A stretch of DNA of 64,000 nucleotides from Paludibacter sp. (GCA_031292575.1 JARLGX010000003.1:1-64000), one strand, 5' to 3'. Positions 1 through 9,899 are shown, counted from the stretch's first letter. The notes: generated from the sequence alone by a model not told the origin. Numbers and translations are program-made.

Positions 1-225
1 AATATCTCGAGAATTTTCTCGTACTTTGTTAGGAAGTTGTTCATGATATTTATGTGATTGGTAGTTAGATAAATATACGGATTTTATCCGACATGAACAA
101 CTTTTTTTATTACTATTTTATAAATGCACTACGGGTTATATACATTTAAATACAGGGAATTAGTATTGTGGAAGTATTGTAAAACCACCCATGTTGAATA
201 ATATGTTCGTACATGAACAATAAAA
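1..225. other. Non-coding left edge with inverted motif copies
   Basis: I see no credible gene here. The 9-mer TTGTTCATG at 37-45 recurs in inverted orientation as CATGAACAA at 92-100 and 212-220. The first pair extends to a 12-bp inverted repeat (34-45 against 92-103), followed by a T-run on the plus strand. The third copy lies in a near-palindrome at 204-219 (TGTTC, six bases, GAACA). These could be a long-loop terminator for a gene beyond the left edge or a protein-binding site. Confidence 0.4.
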
Positions 226-250
226 AAACCTCCCAAAATGTGGGAGGTTT
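226..250. terminator. Terminator closing EPS cluster 1
   Basis: A perfect 10-bp stem (226-235 with 241-250, AAACCTCCCA pairing with TGGGAGGTTT) encloses a 5-nt loop. An A-run lies on its low-coordinate side, so a minus-strand transcript meets hairpin then U-run. It is the first such structure after the last gene of cluster 1 and would also stop plus-strand transcription weakly. Confidence 0.75.
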
Positions 251-273
251 AAATTAGAATATGCAAAAGTAAC

Positions 274-650
274 TAACGTGAGTTCGATATAAGCAAGCTC
301 CTATGAATGAACTGAATTTCATTTTAAAATCCTGAAAGGTGGAGTGTAAAAAATCTGATTTAAACAAATAGTTTTTTCCCTTGCTCCTCTTTGTTCGGTG
401 CTACGCACCTTATAATTGTCATTTTTTTATAATGCTACAAATGGTTCGCAACTACGTTGCTGTTAAGTGCGTAGCACCATACTATTTGTAGAAAAATTAA
501 ACATTGAAAACAAAGGTGCGTAGCACCGAACATAAAATGAAGATTGAAATAAAAACATGTATTTATAACTGTGAAACCTGATTTTTTTCACCACATCCTT
601 CGGACTTATAAACAGAGAGATTAACTGAATCTTAAATCGAACTCACGTTA
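274..650. repeat. R1a: 377-bp non-coding element with 15-bp terminal inverted repeats
   Basis: The ends are TAACGTGAGTTCGAT (274-288) and its exact reverse complement (636-650). Both outer dinucleotides are TA, which would fit a TA target duplication of the kind made by IS630/mariner-type elements (inference). Inside, a 20-bp inverted repeat (392-411 with 513-532) is built on the hairpin core GGTGC-TAC-GCACC, and a further copy of the core lies near 468-480. There is no open reading frame of note. A second, shorter copy in the same orientation lies at 25858-26150, on the other side of EPS cluster 1. Confidence 0.75.
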
Positions 651-656
651 TTTTAT

Positions 657-2024
657 TTAAAAAGCATTTAAATGAGCATTTTTACCAAACACTGTCATAA
701 GAATAATTCTAAGATCCCACATAAAAGTCCAGTTTTCGAGGTAAATCATATCGTATTCCACTCTTTTTTCCATCTTCCAAAGCACATCTGTCTCTCCACG
801 ATATCCGTTTACTTGTGCCCAGCCAGTAATTCCCGGTTTCACGTAATGGCGAACTTTATAATGGTCTATAAGTTCCGAGTACTGATCGGTATGCTTCAAC
901 ATGTGTGGACGTGGTCCAACTATTGACATTTGCCCCAATAAAACATTAAAGAATTGTGGAAACTCATCCAAGTTTGATTTTCGAAGAAAACGGCCAATTG
1001 AGGTAATCCTATAATCGCCCTTTGTTGCTTGTTTTTCATCCGCATCTTCACTCACACACATACTTCTGAATTTTAAACATTTAAACGTTTTGTTATTGAT
1101 TCCGGTACGCTTTTGAACAAAAAACACCGGACCTTTAGAACTTAATTTTATCAATAAACATATGATGGGAAACAACCAACTAAAAACAAATAAGATTACA
1201 AAAGACGAAAAGAAAATATCAAACAAACGTTTAACAAAACGCGAATTTAAATCGTCGAGAGGTATTTCTTGTGGATTAATAACTATTAGAGAACCAACTG
1301 ATTCCAAATTTCTACGACAATATTGATTTTCGGGAACAAAACGCAGTCTTACACCTAATTTGTTACAAACACCAAGTAATTCTTTGGTTTTATTTAAATC
1401 ATTATAGGCAGATACAGTAACAAAAAGAATATCTATTTGATGTTGATTTACCAATTTGGTCAAATCATCAATTTGACCTAACGCTTCCTTATTATCATCT
1501 TGTTTTTCAGAAATATAACCCATAAACTCATAACCCAGCATCGGATTATTGTTTAATAAATCACGAAGAAAACGACCCATCTCGTTAAGACCAATAATAA
1601 ATACTTTGTGTACGAAATTACCTTTGGCTCGTCTGTATTTTAGATATTTGTATAAAAAATAGTAAAAAATAAGTTTCCCAACATAATATACAGCAATGTA
1701 TTCTAATATAAAAGTGCGGGAAAATGTTCGGGGTAAGAATATCTGAGCCGATATGAACGACACTGCAATAAAAATGAATATGCGCCTGTTAATGCGCTTT
1801 ACTCTATTTAAAAAATCGTCATGTAAATAAAGATTTCTTCTCGATGATAAAGAATAAGTTATAACTCCGGTCAGATTAGCGTGTAATAGATATAAACTAA
1901 CTTCATGAATGCTTAATTCGTTAATAAATGAAGTTAATGCAAAGACTATAGCAATAGCTATATTCAATATAATCAAATCAAAGGACAGATACAGAAATTT
2001 CAGATCGGTTTCACTTGTATTCAT
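657..2024 (-). CDS. Undecaprenyl-phosphate sugar phosphotransferase (WcaJ type)
   Basis: This enzyme starts repeat-unit synthesis by moving a sugar-1-phosphate from a nucleotide sugar onto undecaprenyl phosphate in the inner membrane. The N-terminal part has about four hydrophobic segments. A Rossmann-like middle segment follows (FIIGLNEMG, about residue 140), then a membrane hairpin and the bacterial sugar transferase domain (about 260-455) with KFRSM, DEFPQ, GPRP and KPGITGWAQVNG. Length is usual for the family. The frame opens at a TTG at 2051, but the ATG at 2024 (MNTSETD) is preferred. It is the last gene of cluster 1 and the only initiating transferase seen in the window. Confidence 0.93.
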   Translation of the reverse strand: MNTSETDLKFLYLSFDLIILNIAIAIVFALTSFINELSIHEVSLYLLHANLTGVITYSLSSRRNLYLHDDFLNRVKRINRRIFIFIAVSFISAQIFLPRTFSRTFILEYIAVYYVGKLIFYYFLYKYLKYRRAKGNFVHKVFIIGLNEMGRFLRDLLNNNPMLGYEFMGYISEKQDDNKEALGQIDDLTKLVNQHQIDILFVTVSAYNDLNKTKELLGVCNKLGVRLRFVPENQYCRRNLESVGSLIVINPQEIPLDDLNSRFVKRLFDIFFSSFVILFVFSWLFPIICLLIKLSSKGPVFFVQKRTGINNKTFKCLKFRSMCVSEDADEKQATKGDYRITSIGRFLRKSNLDEFPQFFNVLLGQMSIVGPRPHMLKHTDQYSELIDHYKVRHYVKPGITGWAQVNGYRGETDVLWKMEKRVEYDMIYLENWTFMWDLRIILMTVFGKNAHLNAF

Positions 2025-2321
2025 AGAAAAGAATTTTAAACAGATGTACAATAAATTTCATACGTAATTAATTTTTCATTCAGGATTAAATTTATTCAGA
2101 CCGGTTGGAACTTGCATGCAAATTCTAGCTTAGAAGTTCTTTTTGTACTTTATATTATTAAACTTTGGTTCAGAAGCTTCAGTAAATAATTTTGATAGTT
2201 GAGTTAGTAACTTCTGGTTAGGATGAAGATTATGGTTCATTTTATAAATCTAAAATCTATAGTTATAAGTTTAAATTTATCAACTTTATATCATCACATT
2301 TCATATAAAGCTTTCTTTTCA

Positions 2322-3029
2322 TCAAGCCATTATTATTTTTTCCCTAACAACATACCCTATAAACTTAACATTACCTATTAAATATCTGCGCCACATTCGC
2401 CGGGGCTCTTTAATCAGGCGATACGACCATTCAATGCCTAACTGTATCATCCAATTTGGAGCCCTGGTTATAGTCCCCGCATAAAAATCGAAAACAGCTC
2501 CGATACAACATACATGACCTACTTGTAATTGATCGAAATGACGGTAAGCCCATTTTTCTTGTTTTGGAGCAGTCATTCCTACAAAAAGCACATCTGGTTT
2601 CACAGCATTTACCGCATTCATCATCAGTTTATTTTCATCTTCGTTGAATTCAGGTTTGTACGAAGGTGAATACGTGTAAACCTGCACGTTTGGAAATTCT
2701 ATTTTGGCTCTTTGGCGTATTTTCTGCAAAGTATCTTCCGAACTGCCTAAAAAAAAGCATTTTCCACCTAATGCATTAATACGTTCCATTTCGTAATAGA
2801 ATAAATCTGCACCGGCAATTTTTTGTAATTTTTCACCGGTTAACATGCGAATTGCCCACACTACACTTATGCCATCGGGTAATAGAACATCACTGTTTTG
2901 AAGTGCGTTATGAAAATCAACATCATTCTGTAAAGTATTAAATGAATGAGCATTGAGTGTACTTATAAGAGCTTTCGACTGTGTGATTGTATGTAGAGGT
3001 TGGTTAAACAAAGTATAATTTTGCAACAT
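2322..3029 (-). CDS. WecG/TagA/CpsF-family glycosyltransferase
   Basis: This GT26-family enzyme transfers an N-acetylhexosamine(uronic acid)-type sugar to a lipid-linked acceptor; the exact donor cannot be read from sequence. Family marks are LLPDGISVVW (the conserved Asp region), FVGMTAPKQEKW, and the block GAVFDFYAG followed by RAPNW and EPRRMWRRY near the C-terminus. At 235 residues it has the usual length. It sits next to the WcaJ-type gene, so it may add the second sugar of the repeat unit (inference). The ATG at 3029 is the first in frame. Confidence 0.9.
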   Translation of the reverse strand: MLQNYTLFNQPLHTITQSKALISTLNAHSFNTLQNDVDFHNALQNSDVLLPDGISVVWAIRMLTGEKLQKIAGADLFYYEMERINALGGKCFFLGSSEDTLQKIRQRAKIEFPNVQVYTYSPSYKPEFNEDENKLMMNAVNAVKPDVLFVGMTAPKQEKWAYRHFDQLQVGHVCCIGAVFDFYAGTITRAPNWMIQLGIEWSYRLIKEPRRMWRRYLIGNVKFIGYVVREKIIMA

Positions 3030-3180
3030 AATTATTTCTTTTAAGGGTTAATTTAATAGATTATAATTTGTATTTTAATTATTGCCTTTATTATCGAATA
3101 AATTAAATAGACTAGATATATGTAACAATTTAAGTTCTTATAATGTTTGTTTAATATAGAGAATATTCTACAATTTTATA

Positions 3181-5394
3181 CTACACTTCCACAACCAGTT
3201 GTAGTATTTCTTTCATCCTGTTCTCAAACTTAGCCAACGTAAATTCCTTTTCGTACTTTAGTCTTCCTGCTTTTCCCATTTGCTGGCGCAATTCAGGGTT
3301 CAGAATCAATAATTCTAATTTTTCTGCCAATGCCTTAACATTTTTCTGAAGTACAAGATATCCGGTAATCCCTTCGTCTACAATATCGGGGATTCCGCCT
3401 TCGAAAGTAGATACAATAGGTAAAGAGAATTGCATGGCTTCCAAGAGCACTAAAGGAAAACATTCATTGGGATAATAAGTAGGAAAAGCAAAAATATCAG
3501 CATTGGTAAATGCATCTTGTTTATCTTTTCCATATTTCTTTCCTAAATAACTCACATTTTTTGTTAATCCATTTTTCTGCACTTTTTTATTGAATTTAGC
3601 AATACTCAAATCGCCCTCTGCACCAATAAAATCGCATTCAAATTCAATTCCTTTTTTCCGTAATATTAAACATGCATCCAATAAAACAAAAATTCCTTTA
3701 GAATCAATTAGATTTGACAAGAATAAAATTTTAACTATTTTAGTTGTTGAAGGTAATTGTTGGGTAGAATCTGAAGCTATATCTTCAATTCCATTCGGGC
3801 AAATATGAACCCGCGATTTGGGGACAAACTGTTCAATGTCCTTGTACAATTTGTTCGAAAGCAATATAATATCTGCATCTTTGAATACATATGGATAAAG
3901 TAGCTTGTAGCTCTTCTTGTTTTGAAATTTACTTACCCCTTTATTGTGAAGATGATATATCCTTTTGACATTAAATATCCGCAATATGCCAACCAACAAT
4001 ACATCTTTATAAAATGATGCACCAGTCGTGGTTAAGGCAATATAACAAATATCGGGCTTTTTCTTTATCATTTGCATAATTAACTCGAAACATAAAGAAA
4101 TAAACCGGCATGCTTTCAAAAAACTCAATTTCCCCGTTTCATTCATCGTACGGGAAATGAGCAAATTAATATAGCTGCATTCAAATGAATTATTAATTAC
4201 GTTACTATTATTTACCAACTTCCCAACAACTGATGAACCATGTACAGGTGGTGGAATGTGCAGAATAAAAAGTATTTTTTTTTGAGGAATTTCAATTATT
4301 TTTTCTTTTTCAATAATCTGTTGTAGAATTCCATTAAACCTATATTCAAATTTATCAACAATAAAATCTTTTTCATATTTCAATCTTCCAGTTTGTCCCA
4401 TTTGTAGGCGTAATTCAGGATTATTTATTAAAATTTCTATTTTATCAGCAAACGCCTCAACATCTTTTTGATTAACCAAGAACCCCGTAACACCCTCGTC
4501 TACAATATCAGGTATACCTCCTTCAAGAGTAGATACAACTGGCAACGAATATTGCATTGCTTCCAATAAAACCAATGGGAAACAATCATTAAACGTTGGA
4601 TGCACGAAAATATCGGCATTATTAAAAGCATTTTCCTTATCTTTTCCGAATTTTTTTCCAACATACTTAACATGATCTATTAAATCCATTTCCAGCACTT
4701 TCGATCGAAACTCGTATTCGCTTATATCTCCAGCACCCCCCACGAAAGTACAATGAAAATTAATTTTTTTACGTTTCAGAATTTGACAAACCTCCAGAAG
4801 TACAAATACACCCTTTGATTCCATTAGGTTTGATAAAAAAAGTAATTCGATTACATCTTTTTTATTCCTGTTATTTGGCGTTATTTCTATGTCTGTTATT
4901 CCATTTGCACAGTAATAAACATGGTCTTTGTTTACATATTTTTGAATATCAGGGTATAAATATTCAGACAATAAAATGACTCTTGAATTTTTAAAAACTA
5001 TCCGATATAATAAATTATCAAAAAAACTATCTTGATATAAAGTAACCCCTTTATTATGAAAATGATATACCAGTTTTATTCCAAATAGTTTAACCAATAA
5101 AGCCAATGATGCATCTTTATAAAAAGGGGTACATTTAGCAGTCATCGAAATATAACAGAGGTCAGGACGATTAAAAATAATATTCCATAACACCTGGTAT
5201 AAAATCCTAATATAGCGGAATAGCTTAACGACTTTTGTTTTCCCAATTTCTTCAATAGTCTGAGATGTACCCAAATTAATGTATTTGTATTCAAAAGTTT
5301 CATTTATAATCTTACTATCTTTTATCTGTAAACCCACCATAGCAGCTCCATGAACAGGAGGTGGATAATGAAGAATAAAAAGCACTTTTTTCAT
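3181..5394 (-). CDS. Fused tandem GT4 glycosyltransferases
   Basis: One 737-residue frame holds two complete GT-B (GT4) glycosyltransferases head to tail. The first covers about 1-365 and the second starts at residue 372. Both begin KK(V/I)LFILH followed by PPPVHG, and both carry the C-terminal donor-site block FPLVLLEAMQ...GGIPDIVDEG. A short linker (EKEKIIEIPQ) joins them and there is no Met at the junction, so the second half cannot be an independent start. The halves are clearly similar along their whole length, which points to a local gene duplication followed by fusion. Each half probably transfers a different sugar in the cluster 1 pathway; donors are unknown. Confidence 0.9.
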   Translation of the reverse strand: MKKVLFILHYPPPVHGAAMVGLQIKDSKIINETFEYKYINLGTSQTIEEIGKTKVVKLFRYIRILYQVLWNIIFNRPDLCYISMTAKCTPFYKDASLALLVKLFGIKLVYHFHNKGVTLYQDSFFDNLLYRIVFKNSRVILLSEYLYPDIQKYVNKDHVYYCANGITDIEITPNNRNKKDVIELLFLSNLMESKGVFVLLEVCQILKRKKINFHCTFVGGAGDISEYEFRSKVLEMDLIDHVKYVGKKFGKDKENAFNNADIFVHPTFNDCFPLVLLEAMQYSLPVVSTLEGGIPDIVDEGVTGFLVNQKDVEAFADKIEILINNPELRLQMGQTGRLKYEKDFIVDKFEYRFNGILQQIIEKEKIIEIPQKKILFILHIPPPVHGSSVVGKLVNNSNVINNSFECSYINLLISRTMNETGKLSFLKACRFISLCFELIMQMIKKKPDICYIALTTTGASFYKDVLLVGILRIFNVKRIYHLHNKGVSKFQNKKSYKLLYPYVFKDADIILLSNKLYKDIEQFVPKSRVHICPNGIEDIASDSTQQLPSTTKIVKILFLSNLIDSKGIFVLLDACLILRKKGIEFECDFIGAEGDLSIAKFNKKVQKNGLTKNVSYLGKKYGKDKQDAFTNADIFAFPTYYPNECFPLVLLEAMQFSLPIVSTFEGGIPDIVDEGITGYLVLQKNVKALAEKLELLILNPELRQQMGKAGRLKYEKEFTLAKFENRMKEILQLVVEV

Positions 5395-5520
5395 CGTAAT
5401 TTATAATTAATTTGCAATTTAACAACTCAACAAGACTTTATAAAACTGTATCAACTTTGAATCTCTCCAAAAGCACAAAAATATTTTCTCCTGTAAGTTT
5501 TATTCTATATAGTCAACAGT

Positions 5521-6993
5521 TTAAATATTAAAATCATAAACACTTAAAAGTTTTAATCGAATTTTACGTATAAGTGGATATTGAAATACTTTGCGAAACA
5601 GCAAATTAGAAGTTGGATTTGCAGCCATTACAACCATAATTACCATAATAATAATTTTCCATAAGGGTTTATGTCCTTTGTAAACATTATAATTAAACAA
5701 ATAATAAGCTTTCTTAATCTCTGCTTTTGAAAAGTTTGGCAAATCAATTACTGATTGCCTTCGTTCTATTTGGATGGCTAAATCATCTTTGATATATCCA
5801 TTTTTCACACATACATCATAAAGTTCTGTGCCTTGATACGGGTAAAAAACCTGTGTAAAATGTTTATCAGGCTGGCATTGCCTATTTAACAAAACAGTAT
5901 CTTTATGACTACTCAGAGTTTCACCGGGAAGTCCAATCATGTTAAATACTAAAACTTTTAAATCGTGCTTCCGAGCTAACGAAACAACTTTAAGAAAGTC
6001 CTCGTTTGAATAGTATCTCTTAAGTACCTCGCCTCTGATTTTGGCATTTCCAGATTCTAATCCGATATTTATTTGTCGGATATTTGCTTTTCTAAGAGCA
6101 ACAAATAAAGCTTCATCAATCGAATCGGGAGTGATTCTAAAATTACATCCATAAGTAATTTCACTTGGTAATGTCTGATTAAATTTTTCCAGTTGGTCAC
6201 ATAATTCAAGCATCCATTTTTTATTAATGGCAATACTTTCGACTTCAAAATACATTCTCGGAAGTGGGTGATTTTCATTAACCATCGAAATTTCCTTAAT
6301 AATTGATTCGACAGAACGCATTCTCACGTATTTACCTGGAGCAACTTTTCTAAACGCATGATTTGAACAATAAGCACACTCGTATGGACAACCTCGACCT
6401 AATAATACTGAAAATCTATCGTTGAGTTGTTCCCTTATCCAAGGCTTCCACATTTCCCGATCGGGAAAAGGCAAAATATCTAACTCTAAAAGAAAGTCTC
6501 TCGTCTTGTTTTTCTCAATAGTTCCATCGGCAGATTTTATCCATAAATTAGCAATTCCTTGTGGAACTGCTCCACTTGCTAATTGATTACATAATTCGAG
6601 CGTTGGGTACTCTCCTTCACCAATACATAAAGCATCAAATGAACCAGATATAACATCCTCAGGGCTTAGAGTTGGATAAGCTCCACCTACAATGACATAT
6701 TTCTCAGGCCATTGTTTTTTAATCAGACTTGCTATTTCCTTAATAAAAAAATATTGGGATTGTATAGTTGTAAGACAAATCAGATTTGGATCAAATTCAT
6801 CAACAGCTGTTTTAAGTAACTTTGTACTTACTTTCCATTGGTTACTTCCCAATACTAAAAGTTGTGTTTGATGTTTATTAGCCTTTAGGAAGGAAGATAT
6901 ATATGAAATACCCAACTGTATTGACTCCCAGGATCGCATTGGAGTTCTCGATGATTGAACATCATCGAGCGAATAAATGAATAATACCTTCAT
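5521..6993 (-). CDS. B12-binding-type radical SAM enzyme in EPS cluster
   Basis: The N-terminal third has the alpha/beta pattern of a cobalamin-binding domain (MKVLFIYSLDD, then VIVGGAYPTLSPEDV and IGEGEYPTLEL). The radical SAM core follows, with the cluster-binding motif CPYECAYC (Cys202, Cys206, Cys209) and a GLESGN segment. Family knowledge says such enzymes cleave S-adenosylmethionine and use cobalamin for methylation or skeletal chemistry; no particular reaction can be assigned. There are hydrophobic residues near the C-terminus (about 440-460). Its place among glycosyltransferases suggests it modifies a sugar or lipid of the EPS (inference). Confidence 0.85.
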   Translation of the reverse strand: MKVLFIYSLDDVQSSRTPMRSWESIQLGISYISSFLKANKHQTQLLVLGSNQWKVSTKLLKTAVDEFDPNLICLTTIQSQYFFIKEIASLIKKQWPEKYVIVGGAYPTLSPEDVISGSFDALCIGEGEYPTLELCNQLASGAVPQGIANLWIKSADGTIEKNKTRDFLLELDILPFPDREMWKPWIREQLNDRFSVLLGRGCPYECAYCSNHAFRKVAPGKYVRMRSVESIIKEISMVNENHPLPRMYFEVESIAINKKWMLELCDQLEKFNQTLPSEITYGCNFRITPDSIDEALFVALRKANIRQINIGLESGNAKIRGEVLKRYYSNEDFLKVVSLARKHDLKVLVFNMIGLPGETLSSHKDTVLLNRQCQPDKHFTQVFYPYQGTELYDVCVKNGYIKDDLAIQIERRQSVIDLPNFSKAEIKKAYYLFNYNVYKGHKPLWKIIIMVIMVVMAANPTSNLLFRKVFQYPLIRKIRLKLLSVYDFNI

Positions 6994-7096
6994 ATTTAGT
7001 TATATTTAAATTATATTCATTAAGAATCCATTTATAACCGGTCATAATATCTATTTTTAAATTGAAAATTTCTATTTCACATAAAAACAGATAGGT

Positions 7097-7834
7097 TCAT
7101 TTATTACTTAGTATTTTCCAACATTCAGTATTAGTCAAGTATGCTATTTCTTGTTGGAATGCCAGCATTTCCAATACCATTTCAAATTCTTTCCAAAGTC
7201 CATATTTCTCAATTTCCCAAGAATGACCCCATAGATGAAATAAACCACCGGTCGTCATAATCCTGCTCATTAAAATTTCAGTCAATTTCGCGAAATTTTT
7301 ATTTCCTTTATAAAAAAAATAGTTTTGTACGATTGGAAACAGGAATGTATTTTTCAAACAATGTGCTGTCAAAACACTGCTGCTGTGATTGTATGCCTGA
7401 ATGCTTGTATCCATCAGGTAAGGGTGCAAATCTAATGATGTATGCAACAATCTGGTTGTTCGACCAAACAAAAAACCTGCCTCTTTTACCAGATTAATAT
7501 CGCGCTGTGAGTATTTGCCACCAGGGTAGCAAAAAGCATCAATTTGTTTTCCCAACTGATTCTGAAGTATATTTTTACATTCAGAGATTTCATAGTTAGC
7601 CTCTGATTTTCCGAGGGTATTCAAATAAATGTGATTAACTGTATGTCCACCAATTTCATATTTATTGGCAATATCATTTAACAATGTTGCATTCATTACC
7701 GGATTTTCATTGTTTCTGATAGGGACATAAAATGTACCTTTCATATTGTACTTATCCAATAATTCAGCTATTCTAATATCAAGGGCATATCCATCATCCC
7801 AACTTGTAGTGATGATTATTTGTTTTTTATCCAT
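7097..7834 (-). CDS. Polysaccharide deacetylase (NodB domain)
   Basis: This is a carbohydrate esterase 4-like protein that removes N- or O-acetyl groups from sugars. Motif 1 is TTSWDDGY near the N-terminus with the paired Asp, motif 2 is HTVNH (the two His metal ligands), motif 3 is around CYPGGKY, and a late motif is HLWGHSWE. At 245 residues it is a bare NodB domain with no signal peptide, so it probably works in the cytoplasm on a precursor. Its start overlaps the end of the next upstream gene by 19 nt, suggesting coupled translation. Confidence 0.88.
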   Translation of the reverse strand: MDKKQIIITTSWDDGYALDIRIAELLDKYNMKGTFYVPIRNNENPVMNATLLNDIANKYEIGGHTVNHIYLNTLGKSEANYEISECKNILQNQLGKQIDAFCYPGGKYSQRDINLVKEAGFLFGRTTRLLHTSLDLHPYLMDTSIQAYNHSSSVLTAHCLKNTFLFPIVQNYFFYKGNKNFAKLTEILMSRIMTTGGLFHLWGHSWEIEKYGLWKEFEMVLEMLAFQQEIAYLTNTECWKILSNK

Positions 7835-8736
7835 GAAATTTTAGAAAATCTATCTTTCAACCTACTCGTATAAGAATAATGCTTGCAGAATTGCTTCATA
7901 ATATATTTCTCTACCTTAATATCTTCTAAAAAAGAAAAAGTTCTTTTTTCTGAGATATCCAACGTTGTTTCAAATCTATCACTTTTACATTTCGTATGCG
8001 TTGATTCGGAAGTAAAACCATTATTCATTACTTTCGATTTTACGGGGAAAACATCTAAATAATTATTCATATACTGATGAAATGTAAAACGAACGGCCCA
8101 TGAATCAATCTCACCCTTAACTTGACGATGTAGCAATCGGGAAAGATCGCTTCCTCCAAGATTGAATTTGATATGTTTTAATAAATTCCACTTAAATGAA
8201 GAATAGCTTTTCAATTCCCAATCGACATGTTCCCAGCGATCGAGCCAGGTTCCCCATCCCCAGGATGAAGCCCGTAATGAAAAGGCAACATCATATTTAT
8301 AATTTTTATGTAATTCTAATGGAAAGGAAAATCCTGAAACACTAAATACCCTTTTTTGCTCCTCATAAAAAGTCAACGCCTGATTCATAAAATCTAAAAA
8401 ATTAGTAGACAATATCAGATCATCTTCCAATACAATTACTTTGTGGTATTCTGTAATGATTTTTGTAATGCCTGAAATAATTGAATTTGCTAAGCCTTTA
8501 TTAACTTCACTTTCGAAAATTGTTATATTTGCGAAGCCTTTAATTTGATGAATATAATCTCTAACTGCTTGTATTTTTACTTTATCGCATTCTCTTTTAT
8601 ACCCATCTGAAAAAATAAATAACTGACTATCAGATGCTAAATTGTTTTTTTGCAAAGACTCAACTGTTATTTTCGTTTCATTAAGTCGAGAATAAACAAA
8701 TAAACAAATTGGGGCTAATGTAGTGTTATTCTTCAT
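7816..8736 (-). CDS. GT-A fold glycosyltransferase
   Basis: A 306-residue transferase with the GT2-like opening PICLFVYSR, an FSDG segment, and VLEDDLILS, where the acidic triplet replaces the usual DxD metal site. A later block rich in aromatics (SWGWGTWLDRWE) is typical of this group of EPS glycosyltransferases. There is no membrane segment. It overlaps the deacetylase gene by 19 nt. The sugar donor is not predictable. Confidence 0.82.
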   Translation of the reverse strand: MKNNTTLAPICLFVYSRLNETKITVESLQKNNLASDSQLFIFSDGYKRECDKVKIQAVRDYIHQIKGFANITIFESEVNKGLANSIISGITKIITEYHKVIVLEDDLILSTNFLDFMNQALTFYEEQKRVFSVSGFSFPLELHKNYKYDVAFSLRASSWGWGTWLDRWEHVDWELKSYSSFKWNLLKHIKFNLGGSDLSRLLHRQVKGEIDSWAVRFTFHQYMNNYLDVFPVKSKVMNNGFTSESTHTKCKSDRFETTLDISEKRTFSFLEDIKVEKYIMKQFCKHYSYTSRLKDRFSKISWIKNK

Positions 8737-8805
8737 ATTTGATAATTTTCAGTACAAACGTATTTTATCTATATTAGTGTTGAAATGCCAAATTGTATTT
8801 TAATT

Positions 8806-9855
8806 CTAATGGTTTGATATTATTGAGTCCCCTACCTGTGTTTTCCATTTTTTTCTCCTGTAGTATTTAATTGCATATCTTATTGGTTTAGAAAATTTTG
8901 AAAGTCTAAAGTCAATCAAAATCCGTAAAACAATTGCCTTAATCTTACTATAATAATAATCCAACGAATAAGCTCTGTAGATAAAGTATGAAAACATTGA
9001 GTGAGGTTTTCCTAACAGTCTATTTTTATATTCATTATCTCCCGACAAAAAATGGAATGCTAACATTCCTTTTTCAATTGAAGTTTCAATTAAATATAAT
9101 ATGCATAGTTGACCTACATTGTATTTTGAAAAATTATTATCATGTGAAATAACTTGCAAGAAAATTTTCTTATTCAATATAGTAGCTATACAACCGGCTG
9201 CAATCACTCCATCTATTTCGATATAGGCAACACATCCATAGTGCTGTGAATATCTAAAAAAATTAATTTTATCATCGTTATTTTTCCCTGGAACAATTCC
9301 TTTATAAATCATCCGGTCAATATTCATTTGTACTATTTTATCAATTATACCCTCGTCAATATCGGCTTTATATATCGTTTCAAATTTGATTTCCGGATAA
9401 TCTCTTAACAACCTTGCCTTATAGTTTTTTAAGTGCTGCCTGGTATTACGTCCAAGATCTGAAAAATATTCATCCATCGATGATGGCAAGTCTATTATAT
9501 GATCAGTTGACCTGTCAAATAGAAAGGATCTATTTATAAGATAGTTTTTATACGATGAGGAAATTATAATTTTTTTGATTGATGGATAAATCTCAAATAG
9601 TTTATTTGAACATGCTTTAATAATTTCCTGATCGATAGCAACATATGAATTCAGGCATCTGGAAGTATCTTTACAATTCCCAAATATCAACAAATCAATC
9701 AACTTATTATCTTCGCGAACAAGCATAAAATTAATTTTATACTTAGGAGTATATACCTCTATATATCGACATGTGGTTAAGAAAGAATCATATTTTTCTA
9801 TTAAAAAGGATTCATATTCTAATGGTAATTCTTTGAAACATTCAACTGAAATCAT
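8806..9855 (-). CDS. FemAB/GNAT-like acyltransferase, copy 1
   Basis: The 349-residue protein has two GNAT-like halves. The conserved C-terminal portion (GCVAYIEIDG, then FHFLSGDNEYKNRL) matches the Acetyltransf_6/FemAB pattern used by CelD- and BioF2-like enzymes. It probably transfers an acyl or aminoacyl group to an amino sugar in the EPS (inference). The next upstream gene encodes a close relative with the same N-terminal sequence pattern, so the pair arose by tandem duplication. The ATG at 9855 gives MISVECF, matching its sister. Confidence 0.75.
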   Translation of the reverse strand: MISVECFKELPLEYESFLIEKYDSFLTTCRYIEVYTPKYKINFMLVREDNKLIDLLIFGNCKDTSRCLNSYVAIDQEIIKACSNKLFEIYPSIKKIIISSSYKNYLINRSFLFDRSTDHIIDLPSSMDEYFSDLGRNTRQHLKNYKARLLRDYPEIKFETIYKADIDEGIIDKIVQMNIDRMIYKGIVPGKNNDDKINFFRYSQHYGCVAYIEIDGVIAAGCIATILNKKIFLQVISHDNNFSKYNVGQLCILYLIETSIEKGMLAFHFLSGDNEYKNRLLGKPHSMFSYFIYRAYSLDYYYSKIKAIVLRILIDFRLSKFSKPIRYAIKYYRRKKWKTQVGDSIISNH

Positions 9856-9899
9856 GCGTTATTTTTAAAACTGTATAAATACATATGAATTTAACAATG

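Noticed and set aside
274-650. Complete insertion sequence
   Set aside because: No transposase frame lies inside R1a or R1b; only the ends resemble a transposable element.
672-926. 84-residue plus-strand frame
   Set aside because: It is antisense to the sugar transferase domain of the WcaJ-type gene, which has clear family motifs.
4255-4320. Frameshift or missing stop between two GT4 genes
   Set aside because: The frame is clean, with a sensible linker and no remnant of a start or stop codon; treated as a true fusion pending read-level proof.
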